Assembly (NCBI RefSeq): GCF_006438965.1
Contig: NZ_RCZM01000002.1
Span: 62,001-126,000 of the forward strand
Source: Pedococcus bigeumensis
GTDB lineage: Bacteria > Actinomycetota > Actinomycetes > Actinomycetales > Dermatophilaceae
Direction of reading: 5' to 3'
DNA length: 64,000 nt
In this document: positions 1 to 8,371 of the stretch, in pieces
Layout: the number at the start of each line of letters is the position of its first letter
Numbering within the stretch: position 1 is the first letter of the stretch
Program-made: the position numbers and the translations under genes
The notes under the pieces: generated by a model
Told to the model about the DNA's origin: nothing
Database searches by the model: none
Seen by the model: only the letters and a program-made list of their open reading frames with translations

Positions 1-2
1 CC

Positions 3-1343
3 AGTCGCCGCGACGACTCGCCCCTCAACCGATCGTCCCTGGTGCTGGACGGCGACGATCGCACCGCTTGGGTCCCGGCGGCGGGAACGGGCGACTGGAT
101 GCAGGCAGAGCTCACCGAGGCGCAACGGCTCTCGTCCGTACGCATCACGCAGCCGAACGGCGACCGACGGATCAGCGAGGTCGCTGTGTCGCTCGACGGT
201 CGCATCGTCGGCAAGTACCCCGTGGCCGCCCGCGTCACGACAATCCGCTTTCCCGCGCAGACCGCACGAACTCTCCGACTGACGATCACGGACACCACCC
301 TCGGGTCCGATCCCGTGGGAATTGCCTCGCTGTCGCTACCCGGAGTCGATCCGAAGAAGCAGACAGGCGGGTCTCCCTGTCTGAACGTGGCCACCTTGGA
401 CGGCGCTGCGGTGCGCGGCCAGATCGAGAACCCGCAGAGCTTCTTCGAGTCCGGGTTGGCGCAAACAGCCCCATGTCGCGATCAGCGGGTCGTCACGGCT
501 GGCCTGGGAGAGCACGAGATCGCCTCACCAGCGGGCCTCACCGTGGATGAACTGACCCTCTATGACGCCGTGCACCTCCCCGGCGCGCCTGCGGCCGATC
601 TCGGGGTGAGCACGAGAACGACGGACCACGGGATGACGGTTCAGGTGCGCCTGCCGGTCAGGAGCCTGCCCACGACGCTGTCTCTCGGCATGGCTGACCT
701 CGGGTGGACGGCACGGCTCGAGGGCGTCGAGCTCACGACGGTCGACGGGGTGGACGGGTATGCGGCCGGGTGGGCCGTTCCGGCTGGACCTGCTGTCACC
801 GTCACGGTCCGCTACCCGCACGCCGGGCAGGTTTTGGCAGCCCAATGGTTCAGCGCCGTGATCCTGCTGGTGGTGTTGCTCCTGCTCCTGGTGCCCTCGA
901 CTAGGACTGGGCCACTGAGCGCGCGCGACGGCGAGATCCCCGACACCTCGACGGATGACCACGGTCGGGCGTCCCGCGCCGCACGGATGTGTCGACTGAG
1001 GCCGTGGCTGGTCGGCGCCGCCGTGCTCATCGGGGTCGGGGCGACGGCGCCGTGGGCTTTGATCGTGGTGGTTCCGGCACTCGTCGTGAGCACCATCCGG
1101 CGGCGAGGAGCAGCTGGGAGGTTGGCTGTCGCCGCCTTGGTGTTCTGCGTTGCCCTGCCGCTGGTGATGTTCGTCGTCCGGGGTCTGTGGCCTGAGGTGC
1201 CAAGCTTCGACCTCGTCCGTCGGGATACCACCAGCCCGGTCTTCGCGGCGGCCTGGGCATGGCTGCTCGTGCTGGCCGCGGGTGTCGCACCACCTGCGTC
1301 GAAGGCAGCCAAACCACCCGCTAGAGTGCGGCCCCATGAGTGA
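3..1343 (+). CDS. C-terminal part of an AftD-like (DUF3367) arabinofuranosyltransferase paralogue, 5' end outside window
   Basis: The frame is open from the first bases, so the gene starts upstream; about 446 residues are visible. It begins in a discoidin-like (F5/8 type C) carbohydrate-binding segment (LDGDDRTAWVPA), closely matching LDGDPATAWSPV in the full AftD-type protein at 9103-13275. The next part (GWTARLEGVEL ... GYAAGWAVPAG) aligns with GWRATLGGHRL ... GWKQGFVVPAG of that protein. Then come several hydrophobic segments that form a C-terminal membrane region. Known for the family: AftD adds alpha-(1-3)-arabinofuranose branches from decaprenyl-phospho-arabinose on the outer face of the membrane. 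Inferred: a second arabinofuranosyltransferase with a different acceptor or position. The GT-C catalytic half cannot be seen here, so activity is not shown. The stop overlaps the start of the next gene by 8 nt. Confidence 0.75.
   Translation, partial: SRRDDSPLNRSSLVLDGDDRTAWVPAAGTGDWMQAELTEAQRLSSVRITQPNGDRRISEVAVSLDGRIVGKYPVAARVTTIRFPAQTARTLRLTITDTTLGSDPVGIASLSLPGVDPKKQTGGSPCLNVATLDGAAVRGQIENPQSFFESGLAQTAPCRDQRVVTAGLGEHEIASPAGLTVDELTLYDAVHLPGAPAADLGVSTRTTDHGMTVQVRLPVRSLPTTLSLGMADLGWTARLEGVELTTVDGVDGYAAGWAVPAGPAVTVTVRYPHAGQVLAAQWFSAVILLVVLLLLLVPSTRTGPLSARDGEIPDTSTDDHGRASRAARMCRLRPWLVGAAVLIGVGATAPWALIVVVPALVVSTIRRRGAAGRLAVAALVFCVALPLVMFVVRGLWPEVPSFDLVRRDTTSPVFAAAWAWLLVLAAGVAPPASKAAKPPARVRPHE
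1322..1327 (+). promoter_or_regulatory. Candidate -10 box for the small membrane protein gene
   Basis: TAGAGT lies 8 nt before the ATG at 1336 and inside the end of the previous gene. It would give a leaderless or nearly leaderless transcript. Confidence 0.35.
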
Positions 1344-1689
1344 ACAGGGGTCACGAGCTGACGTAGACAGCCACCGTGCCGAGCGGGTCGTGGTCAGCCT
1401 CAGCCGCGGTCTGAAGGTGTGTCTGACCCTCGCGGCGCTGCTGTTCGCGGCGGCCGCCTTCAGCCTCTTCGTGGGGCTGCAGAAGCCAGGGCAGGAGGGC
1501 TTCCCCTTCCTTTGTGGTTCGGCCCTACACCCCCCGACAGACGACTTCCCCAAGTCGGTCTGCGGCTACCTCAACCGCAACCAGCAGCTCAAGGTCGGCT
1601 GGTTGGCATCGTCGGGACTGATCGTCGCCGTCGGGGGTTTCGCGTCCTTCGGCGTGAGTAGGCGGACCGAGGTCGAGCGAGCCCACTGA
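1336..1689 (+). CDS. Small two-helix membrane protein, function unknown
   Basis: 117 residues from the ATG at 1336, which overlaps the upstream stop. A polar N-terminus is followed by a hydrophobic helix (about residues 28-50), a loop with two cysteines (FLCGSALHPP and KSVCGYLN) and a second helix (about 85-105), then a short charged tail. The cysteines would face the exterior and could form a disulfide. I do not recognise a named family. The position directly behind an AftD-like gene suggests a role with the envelope polysaccharide enzymes, but that is context only. Confidence 0.6.
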   Translation: MSEQGSRADVDSHRAERVVVSLSRGLKVCLTLAALLFAAAAFSLFVGLQKPGQEGFPFLCGSALHPPTDDFPKSVCGYLNRNQQLKVGWLASSGLIVAVGGFASFGVSRRTEVERAH

Positions 1690-1717
1690 CACGGTCGGTC
1701 AGATGGGGCCGAGTGGC

Positions 1718-4405
1718 TCAACCCTTCGTCAGCCCGGCACTGCGCGAGATCTGAGGCAACAGCCAGCTCAGCACGAGGGTGGTGCCGGCCTCAGTGAAGT
1801 GCAGTCCGTCCTTGCGGAGGGTCACGTTGCCCGACGTGTTCGAGTAGCCACCCGCGCACAGGTGACCACCTAGGTCGACGACGCTGGCGCCATGCGCGGC
1901 CGCCACCTCCCTGGCGACGTCGTTGATCCAAGCGATCCGCTCCGCGTCGTTGATCGCTGGAGCCTCCCGTCCGTCACCGTCGGGGACCCCGTGACAGGGC
2001 ATGGTCACCACGACGACCGGGCGCCCATCGGAGCTGAGCGCGTCGATGGCGCGACCGTACTCGTCCTGGAGGTATCGGCGGTAGGACTCCGACCCGAAGC
2101 GCAACGTACGGCCTTTAACCCGGTGGTCGAACAGCTCTCCGATGCCAGGCCACAGGACACCCACGTCGTAGCTGCTCTGACGGGCCTGGTCCGGCCACGA
2201 AGCGGACCACTCGGAACAGGCATCCGGCATGGCCTCGACCCGGCCCGCGACCACACGTGGCGACGTGACGAGCCCGCATCCCAGTCGCGTGGCACCCGCA
2301 AGGGTGAAGGATCCGTGTCGTCCGCCGCTGTCCTCCCGCAGGCCGTAGGGCACGGAGTCGCCGACGAAGTAGGCGGTCAGGGGGGCATTGCTGCCGAGGG
2401 TCTGGAGGAGACGAGAATCGAGCCAACGCCAGACGTCCTTGGCGCCCTTCTCGGTGTAGTGCACGCCGTCGTAGCGGACATCCTTGGCGGCCACGCCGCC
2501 GATGGTCGCCAGGGGTCGGCCCTGCTCGTCGCAGAGCATGGTCTCCAGGTGCACCACTGAAACGGTCTCCGGGTGCGCTTCGGCGTAGCGCTGGTACTGG
2601 GTGTTGATCCAGGCGATCCGGGTGCGGTCGTTCCGCTGTCGAACCAGGTCCGGACCGTACATGCCCCCGTCCGGCTCCTGGTAACACGGGACGTTGACGA
2701 GTCCCAGCCGGGCACCCCGCTGGGTCAACACGGAGCTGGCCGCATCGAGCTCGGTCCGGAGGTAGTCGCCGTACTCCTGAGACCCCACCTTCAGCACCCG
2801 GCCCTCGACCACGTGGTCGACCGTCTCCCACGCTCCCGCCATGAGCAGAACCAGCTCGGGGTCGGAGTCGCGGACGGCATCGGCCCAGTCGGTGGGCCAC
2901 TGAGCGCACTTCTCCTCCTGTGCATACCGCTGGTCACCGATCAACCTGCCACCGCGAGCGAAGCCGCACCCCAGGCGCGTGCTTGATGTGACGGTGACAC
3001 CAGGGGTGAGAGCCGCCGACCACGGCATCGCAAGGGTGAAGGCCGTGGAGTCGCCCACTAGCAGCACCCGACGGTCTCCCGCGGGTGCAACGTGCTGGCT
3101 CACGGTCAGACCGTCAACGGTTCGGCTCGAGGACGGATCGGGTGGGGTTGCCAGAACCAGGGACGTCACCAGGACAGCGGGGACACCCGCAACGAGCCAT
3201 GGACGGAGCCCGGCTCGACGTGGGAACCGACGCAGTGCGCCCCTGCGCACGGGCAGCTCTACGAGGCGGTAGCTCAGCTCGCTGAGGCCCAACGTCACCG
3301 CGATCCGAACGAGTGCCAGACCAAGGCCGCCCAGTCCGGTCCGCTCGGAGGAGAGGACGACGATGACGGGCCAGTGCCACAAATAGACGCCATAAGAGAT
3401 CCGGCCGAGCCACCTCAGCGGTGGGAGCGAAAGAAGGGTGGCCAGCGGGCCAGGCAGCCGGCTCGCGTAGATCACGGCCCCCGACGCGAGAGCCACGACC
3501 AGGAAGCCCCCTCGGTAGAGGAAGGACGAGGAGTCGGGGAGGAACAGCATTGCGGCGGCGACCGCACCAAGGCCCGCAATGCCGACCCCGTGCGCAAGGG
3601 CCTGCCTGCCGAGAGGCAAGGTCCAGGGCCCGAGCGCGAGGTACCGGACCTGCCCCTTGGACGTGCGAGCGCGGCCGGCCCAAGCCCGGCTGCCGAGGAG
3701 CGCGGCGAGGCACGCGCCAGTGAGCAGCCCCTGAACGCGCGTGTCGGTGCCGTAGTAGACCCGTGAGGGGTCGACGTCCGGGTTGTAGAGGTGCGCCGCC
3801 CACAGGGCGCTGGCAACCGCCCCCAGCGCAAACCCGGCTGCCAACGCTCGACGAGACAGAAAGCCGAGGGCAGCCAGGCCGGTCAGTACGAGCGGGAGGA
3901 CGAGGTACCACTGTTCCTCGATGGCCAGTGACCAGGTATGGCGTAACGGAGATGGGTCACCGTACTGCGCGAAGTACGACTCGCCGGCGTAGATGAAGCG
4001 CCAGTTCGAGTAGTAGAGCAGGGTGGCGAAGCCGTCACCGCGCAGCTGGGCGCGTTGTGCAGGTTGGGCCAGGAACTGTGCGTAGGCCACCACGGCGACC
4101 ATGACGAGCAGCAGGGCGGGGAGCAGCCGCCTGACGCGACGTATCCAGAAGGCGGCGAGGTCGACCGAGCCCCAGCGATCGAGCTCCGCCAACAGCAAGG
4201 CGGTGATCAGGAAGCCGGAGATGACGAAGAAGACGTCGACGCCGAGATAGCCACCGGGGAGCAGGGGGAGGTTCAGGTGGTAGAGCACGACGGCGGTGAC
4301 GGCGAACGCACGGAGGCCGTCCAGTGCCGGCAGGTAAGCGAGCTGACGGTGCGGATGGGTGGTCCCCACCGGGTCGGTTCTGTCGACCCGAGGTCCTTCC
4401 ACCAT
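1718..4405 (-). CDS. OafA-type membrane O-acyltransferase with two tandem SGNH domains
   Basis: 895 residues. The N-terminal half is an acyltransferase 3 domain: YLPALDGLRAFAV near residue 25, the GYLGVDVFFVISGFLI motif, FWIRRVRRLLPAL, and about ten membrane segments. It is followed by two SGNH-hydrolase domains. The first has VGDSTAF near residue 447 and DGVHYTEKG near 647; the second has VGDSVPYG near 680 and DGLHFTEAG near 867, so both keep GDS and the Asp-x-x-His block. Proteins of this group usually carry one SGNH domain, which finishes acetyl transfer to a surface sugar outside the membrane. The start is the ATG at 4405, preceded by GGAGGA 6 nt away; longer in-frame reading to 4501 has no such site. 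It is divergent from the GT2 gene, so a polysaccharide-decorating role is likely. Confidence 0.85.
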   Translation of the reverse strand: MVEGPRVDRTDPVGTTHPHRQLAYLPALDGLRAFAVTAVVLYHLNLPLLPGGYLGVDVFFVISGFLITALLLAELDRWGSVDLAAFWIRRVRRLLPALLLVMVAVVAYAQFLAQPAQRAQLRGDGFATLLYYSNWRFIYAGESYFAQYGDPSPLRHTWSLAIEEQWYLVLPLVLTGLAALGFLSRRALAAGFALGAVASALWAAHLYNPDVDPSRVYYGTDTRVQGLLTGACLAALLGSRAWAGRARTSKGQVRYLALGPWTLPLGRQALAHGVGIAGLGAVAAAMLFLPDSSSFLYRGGFLVVALASGAVIYASRLPGPLATLLSLPPLRWLGRISYGVYLWHWPVIVVLSSERTGLGGLGLALVRIAVTLGLSELSYRLVELPVRRGALRRFPRRAGLRPWLVAGVPAVLVTSLVLATPPDPSSSRTVDGLTVSQHVAPAGDRRVLLVGDSTAFTLAMPWSAALTPGVTVTSSTRLGCGFARGGRLIGDQRYAQEEKCAQWPTDWADAVRDSDPELVLLMAGAWETVDHVVEGRVLKVGSQEYGDYLRTELDAASSVLTQRGARLGLVNVPCYQEPDGGMYGPDLVRQRNDRTRIAWINTQYQRYAEAHPETVSVVHLETMLCDEQGRPLATIGGVAAKDVRYDGVHYTEKGAKDVWRWLDSRLLQTLGSNAPLTAYFVGDSVPYGLREDSGGRHGSFTLAGATRLGCGLVTSPRVVAGRVEAMPDACSEWSASWPDQARQSSYDVGVLWPGIGELFDHRVKGRTLRFGSESYRRYLQDEYGRAIDALSSDGRPVVVVTMPCHGVPDGDGREAPAINDAERIAWINDVAREVAAAHGASVVDLGGHLCAGGYSNTSGNVTLRKDGLHFTEAGTTLVLSWLLPQISRSAGLTKG

Positions 4406-4455
4406 TCTGCTTCCTCCGACGTTCCGGTGTGGCCATGGCGGCCGCCGGCACAGTG

Positions 4456-4461
4456 TAGTTT
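4456..4461 (+). promoter_or_regulatory. Leaderless -10 box of the GT2 gene
   Basis: TAGTTT followed by 6 nt and then the GTG start at 4468. The spacing puts the transcription start on the start codon. No Shine-Dalgarno sequence is present. Confidence 0.55.
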
Positions 4462-4467
4462 GCGCCT

Positions 4468-5304
4468 GTGCTGGATTCCGCAGAACCTCAACCGACCCCA
4501 ACCGTGTCGGTGATCGTGCCGACCAAGAACATCGAGCGCACCCTCGAGAGCTGTCTTCGCTCGATCCGCGCGCAGAGCCTGACGGACATCGAGCTCGTCG
4601 TCGTCGACAACTTCAGCACCGACCGGACGTGGGAGATCGCCCAGTCCTTTGCCGACATCGCCATCCAGGCCGGACCTGAGCGCAGCGCCCAGCGGAACCT
4701 CGCCATCGAGAAGTCGTCCGGTGAGTACATCCTGTGGATCGACGCCGACATGGTGCTCACGCCCCGGGTCCTGCAGGATGCGGTGGACCGCGCCAGGGAG
4801 ACCGACTCCATCGCCGTGTTCATCCCGGAGGAGACCGTCGGGCCAGGCTTCTGGACGGCGTGCCGCACGCTCGAACGACGCTGCTACGTCGGCGAGGAGC
4901 TCATCGAGGCGCCCCGGCTGGTGCGCCGCGACTTCTTCCGCGACCAGGGCGGGTTCGTTGCCGACGTCGCGGGTCAGGAGGACGCCGACCTGAGGATGCG
5001 GCTCATCGCCACCGGCGCCCCGATGTCCCGGGTCGGGACCTACATCCTGCACGACGAGGGTCGCCTCACGATCCGCGACGTGATGCGCAAGCGCTACTAC
5101 TACGGCCAGTCGTTGCCGGCCTACAACCGCGCCCAGCCGGGAGCCATCCAGGCGCAGGGGTGGGCGACGCTGCGTGCGATGGCGCGCAACATCGAGGTGT
5201 TGGCCGGCCACCCGGCGCACGCCGCAGGGCTGGTTGCGATGCGGGCTGGCGAAGCCGCCTTCTACGCCATCGGGGCGGCCAAGGCAGCACGCGACCGCCG
5301 CTGA
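4468..5304 (+). CDS. Family 2 glycosyltransferase
   Basis: 278 residues from GTG. Nucleotide-sugar fold: VSVIVPTKN at about residues 13-21, VVVDNFSTDRTW, and the DxD metal site (IDADMV, Asp92 and Asp94) that binds the nucleotide diphosphate sugar. A GQEDADLRMRL segment near 170 resembles the catalytic ED motif. No membrane helices are evident, so it should act at the inner face of the membrane. It is the first gene of a run with the membrane protein at 5304 and the DUF2613 peptide, with overlapping start and stop codons. The sugar and acceptor cannot be told from sequence. Confidence 0.85.
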   Translation: MLDSAEPQPTPTVSVIVPTKNIERTLESCLRSIRAQSLTDIELVVVDNFSTDRTWEIAQSFADIAIQAGPERSAQRNLAIEKSSGEYILWIDADMVLTPRVLQDAVDRARETDSIAVFIPEETVGPGFWTACRTLERRCYVGEELIEAPRLVRRDFFRDQGGFVADVAGQEDADLRMRLIATGAPMSRVGTYILHDEGRLTIRDVMRKRYYYGQSLPAYNRAQPGAIQAQGWATLRAMARNIEVLAGHPAHAAGLVAMRAGEAAFYAIGAAKAARDRR

Positions 5305-7007
5305 TGGAGCGACTGCGGCCGTCCACCCGGCTGCTGCCGGTCGCCACCGCGGTGGTCGCCACCGTCGTGGTCCTCGGCCCTGCCCTCGGCCGCGGCGTGG
5401 TGCTGGCCTATGACCTGGCCTGGTCCCCTGATGCCCGGCTCACCCCCTTCGCGCTCGGCACCGACACCCCCGCGCCGCGGGCGGTCCCCAGCGACGCCGT
5501 CACCGTGCTGCTCGGATGGCTGGTCACCCCGGCAGTCGCGCAGAAGCTCGTCCTGGTCGGCATCCTCCTGCTGGCAGCCCTCGGCGCTGCCGCCCTGCTG
5601 CGTCAGCTGCGACCCGACGCAGGGGTCGTGGCGGCCTGCGCGGTCACCGTGGCCGCGGTGTGGAACCCGTTCGTGGCCGAACGCCTCGTCGTGGGCCAGT
5701 GGACCGTGCTCATCGGGTATGCCGTGCTGCCCTGGAGCGTCCGCGCCTGCCTGCGGGTGCGGGCCGGCTCCGGCTCCGGTTGGGCGGTCTGCGGGTGGTT
5801 GGTGCTGGCCGGGCTCGGTGGCGCGAACGCGTGGGTGCTGGTCGTGCCGACCACCCTCGGTCTGCTGACCTTCCCTCGGCCGCGATGGCGTGAGCTCGCC
5901 GCGGCCTTCCTGGTCGCCGTGGGCGTCGGGGCGGCCTGGTGGCTACCGGCGATCGTCCGGGGAGCCCCCTCCAGCGACGCTGGGGTGACGGCCTTCGCCG
6001 CGCACTCGGACTCACTGCTGGGGGTGCTGGGCTCGCTGCTGGGCGGCGGAGGCTTCTGGAACCCCTCGGCATACCCGCCCGAGCGGGACGTGACGGTGCT
6101 GGTGCTGGTCGGTGCAGTCCTCGCCATCGCCGGCGTCGCTGCCGTCGGGACCTCGCGGGCGGGTCGTCCCCTGGTCGTCGTCGGCGCCGCGGGCCTGCTG
6201 GTGGCTGCCGTCAGCGGCTGGGCGTGGACCAGGCCTGCCTGGCGCCTCGTGGCCGAGCTCCCGGGCGGCGGACTGGCCCGGGATGGGCAGAAGTTCGCGG
6301 CGCTCTGGCTGGTGGTTGCCGTCGTCGGCCTCGGAGTCGTCGTCGACCGGCTGGTGCGACGTGGGGGAGTCGCACCGTTCGCTGCCGTGGCCCTGGCGCT
6401 CGTCGGACCGCTCACCCTGCCGTCGCTGGCCTGGGGAGTCCACGGCAGAGTCGCCGCGGTGGAGGTGCCCCGCGACCTGAGGGACGCAGCGACCCTGCTG
6501 TCCCGGTCGGAACCCGGAGAGGTGGCCCTGCTCCCGTGGCGTCAGTACCGCCGCTACGGGTGGAACGAGGACCGCGTGAGTCTCAGCCTGGTGCCCCGGC
6601 TCGTGGACCAGCAGGTGAGGTATGACGACTCGCTGCCGCTGTCGTCAGGGTCGGTGCCGGGGGAGGACCCGAGGGCTGCCGCAGTCAGCCGAGCGATCGC
6701 CGGCGGGGCGACCGAGTGGCAGGCCGTCGCGGACACCCGTCCTCGTTATGTCGTCGTCGAGCGCGACACCGGCCTCGCCGAGCAGACGGTGCCGGCGGGA
6801 GCAGGACGGGTCCTGGCCGACACCTCGCACGTGCTGGTCGTCGAGCTGGCCGGGCCGGAGCCGGTGCAGCCGGGAGGCGACAGCAGCCTCGCCGGCTGGA
6901 CTGTGACCTTGGTTACCCTCGTGCTCACGGCACTCGGGGCGGCGCGCCACGCGGTTGGGCGAATGCGTCGGGAACGCGCTCCTCGGTTTGCTAAGGTGCG
7001 CGCATGA
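5304..7007 (+). CDS. Large polytopic membrane protein, possibly GT-C-like, of the arabinan-type locus
   Basis: 567 residues; the ATG shares its A with the upstream stop. About ten hydrophobic segments fill residues 10-390, followed by a mostly soluble part (about 400-540) and a last helix near the end. The pattern (early loop AYDLAWSPDARLTP, many helices, extracytoplasmic C-terminal domain) resembles polyprenyl-phosphate-dependent GT-C enzymes and, from memory, the mycobacterial membrane protein Rv0226c. I cannot point to a proven catalytic motif; the Asp and Glu in the first outside loop are the candidates. It is co-translated with the GT2 upstream and the DUF2613 peptide downstream. Confidence 0.7.
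   Translation: MERLRPSTRLLPVATAVVATVVVLGPALGRGVVLAYDLAWSPDARLTPFALGTDTPAPRAVPSDAVTVLLGWLVTPAVAQKLVLVGILLLAALGAAALLRQLRPDAGVVAACAVTVAAVWNPFVAERLVVGQWTVLIGYAVLPWSVRACLRVRAGSGSGWAVCGWLVLAGLGGANAWVLVVPTTLGLLTFPRPRWRELAAAFLVAVGVGAAWWLPAIVRGAPSSDAGVTAFAAHSDSLLGVLGSLLGGGGFWNPSAYPPERDVTVLVLVGAVLAIAGVAAVGTSRAGRPLVVVGAAGLLVAAVSGWAWTRPAWRLVAELPGGGLARDGQKFAALWLVVAVVGLGVVVDRLVRRGGVAPFAAVALALVGPLTLPSLAWGVHGRVAAVEVPRDLRDAATLLSRSEPGEVALLPWRQYRRYGWNEDRVSLSLVPRLVDQQVRYDDSLPLSSGSVPGEDPRAAAVSRAIAGGATEWQAVADTRPRYVVVERDTGLAEQTVPAGAGRVLADTSHVLVVELAGPEPVQPGGDSSLAGWTVTLVTLVLTALGAARHAVGRMRRERAPRFAKVRA
6992..6997 (+). promoter_or_regulatory. Internal leaderless -10 box before the DUF2613-type gene
   Basis: TAAGGT, then 6 nt, then the ATG at 7004. 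It lies inside the end of the upstream gene, so the small gene may have its own transcript as well as read-through. Confidence 0.45.
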
Positions 7008-7144
7008 CTTCTGCTGTGAGCGGTATCGCCGCACTCGTGACCGGTGGCGTCCTTGCGCTGCTGGCCATCTTCGGCGGCACCGCCGCACTGACGCCGAGCG
7101 TCTCGGCGAACAACTCGCCCGTCGTCAACTACGACGGCCGCTGA
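7004..7144 (+). CDS. 46-residue DUF2613-type membrane peptide
   Basis: One hydrophobic helix (about residues 8-30, SGIAALVTGGVLALLAIFGG) and a short polar C-terminus ending NSPVVNYDGR. The ATG overlaps the upstream TGA by 4 nt, and a -10 box lies 6 nt further up. The size and sequence fit DUF2613. From memory, a DUF2613 gene (Rv0236A) lies next to aftD in mycobacteria, and here it also sits close to an aftD-type gene. Function is unknown; a small subunit or stabiliser of an envelope glycosyltransferase is an inference. Confidence 0.7.
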   Translation: MTSAVSGIAALVTGGVLALLAIFGGTAALTPSVSANNSPVVNYDGR

Positions 7145-7156
7145 CTTAGCTCACCG

Positions 7157-7190
7157 AAGCGGACTGCTGACCGAGGTCAGTGGTCCGCTT
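7157..7190. terminator. Bidirectional hairpin between convergent genes
   Basis: AAGCGGACTGCTGACC and GGTCAGTGGTCCGCTT pair almost fully, counting two G-U pairs, around a tiny loop. It lies between the DUF2613-type stop and the end of the GT4 gene, and a T-rich tail follows on the plus strand. Confidence 0.6.
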
Positions 7191-8307
7191 TGTTGTGCCC
7201 CGCCGCGGCATACAGCAGCCTCTCCCACAGGGCGACGGTCTCCGGCCAGCGGAACTTGGTCACCCACTCCACGACGCGACCGCTCATCAGCTGACGGCGC
7301 TGGGGGTCGTCGAGCAGCCCGCCGAGGGCCGCGGTGAACTCGGCCTGACCACCGTGGACTAGGAGGCCGGTCTCGCCGTCGTGGACCGACTCGTTGAGCC
7401 CACCCGCATCGGCGAAGGCCACTGTGGGGGTCCCGTGGACTCCGGCCTCGACGACCACCAGGCCCCACCCCTCCTTGAGGCTGGGCAGCGCGAGCACCCA
7501 GGCCTGGGCGAGCAACCGGTGCTTCTCCGCCTCCGACACGTGCCCGGTGAAGGTCACCCGGTCGCTGATGCCGAGCTCGGCCGCGACACGGTGCAGCTCG
7601 GTGTCCCAGTAGCCGGAACCCACCACCCACAGCTCCAGGTCCGGGTGGGAGCGCGCGAGGTCCCGGACCGCATGCATCGCGATGTCGACCCGCTTCTGCG
7701 GCACCAGCCGTCCCAGGACCATCACGACCGGGTGCTCGTGACGCCGGACGTGCTCGTCGGCCACTGCGTCGGTGCCGTTGTGGATGACGGTGACCCGGTT
7801 GCCCTCGACACCCAGCTCGCCCAGCTCTGACTTCGTGGACGTGGACACCGCGACGTAGCGGCTCTGGCGGTAGACCGCGGGAGCCACCTTCGACTCGAGC
7901 CACCAGCCGAGACGGGCGACAGCTGGACCGAAGACGACCGGCCACTGCTCCCGGTGCACGTGGTGGACGAGGTTGACGACCGGGGTGCCGCTGCGCACCA
8001 ATGGGGTCAGGAAGGGGACCCCGTTCTGGACGTCGACGACGACGTCCGCCCGATGCCGGCCGGCGGCCTGGGCCGCGATCGCGCGCAGGTAGACCGAGTA
8101 GCGCCCGCCGCGACGCAGGTAGCGGACGCCGTCGACGGTCTCGCGAGGCAGCGCACCCGGGTAGGCCGCGGTCCGGAAGGTCACCCGGTGGCCACGGGAG
8201 GCCAGCCCCTTGGCGACCTCTGCGAGGTACTTCTCCGAGCCGCCACCTTCAGGGTGGTTCAGGTCGCGCCAGTTGAGCAGGAGAACTGACAGCGGAGCAG
8301 ACAACAC
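7177..8307 (-). CDS. Family 4 glycosyltransferase
   Basis: 376 residues from the GTG at 8307. GT-B fold: an N-terminal acceptor domain with LLLNWRDLNHPEGGGSE near residues 9-25, the linker VIHNGTDAV, and the C-terminal donor domain with VMVLGRLVPQKRVD. The retaining-enzyme EGWGLVVVEAG motif (two Glu seven apart) binds the nucleotide sugar. From memory the same family (Rv0225) neighbours the matching methyltransferase in mycobacteria; here the methyltransferase is the divergent neighbour across a 64-nt gap. The start is not firm, because the first residues are atypical and no clear ribosome binding site is seen. Confidence 0.85.
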   Translation of the reverse strand: MLSAPLSVLLLNWRDLNHPEGGGSEKYLAEVAKGLASRGHRVTFRTAAYPGALPRETVDGVRYLRRGGRYSVYLRAIAAQAAGRHRADVVVDVQNGVPFLTPLVRSGTPVVNLVHHVHREQWPVVFGPAVARLGWWLESKVAPAVYRQSRYVAVSTSTKSELGELGVEGNRVTVIHNGTDAVADEHVRRHEHPVVMVLGRLVPQKRVDIAMHAVRDLARSHPDLELWVVGSGYWDTELHRVAAELGISDRVTFTGHVSEAEKHRLLAQAWVLALPSLKEGWGLVVVEAGVHGTPTVAFADAGGLNESVHDGETGLLVHGGQAEFTAALGGLLDDPQRRQLMSGRVVEWVTKFRWPETVALWERLLYAAAGHNKADH

Positions 8308-8359
8308 GACCTCGAACTCAATTGGGGCAACAGGTGAACGGCCGCATCGCGACGCTGAC

Positions 8360-8365
8360 TAGCAT
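8360..8365 (+). promoter_or_regulatory. Leaderless -10 box of the methyltransferase gene
   Basis: TAGCAT, 6 nt, then the ATG at 8372. Confidence 0.5.
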
Positions 8366-8371
8366 GCACGG

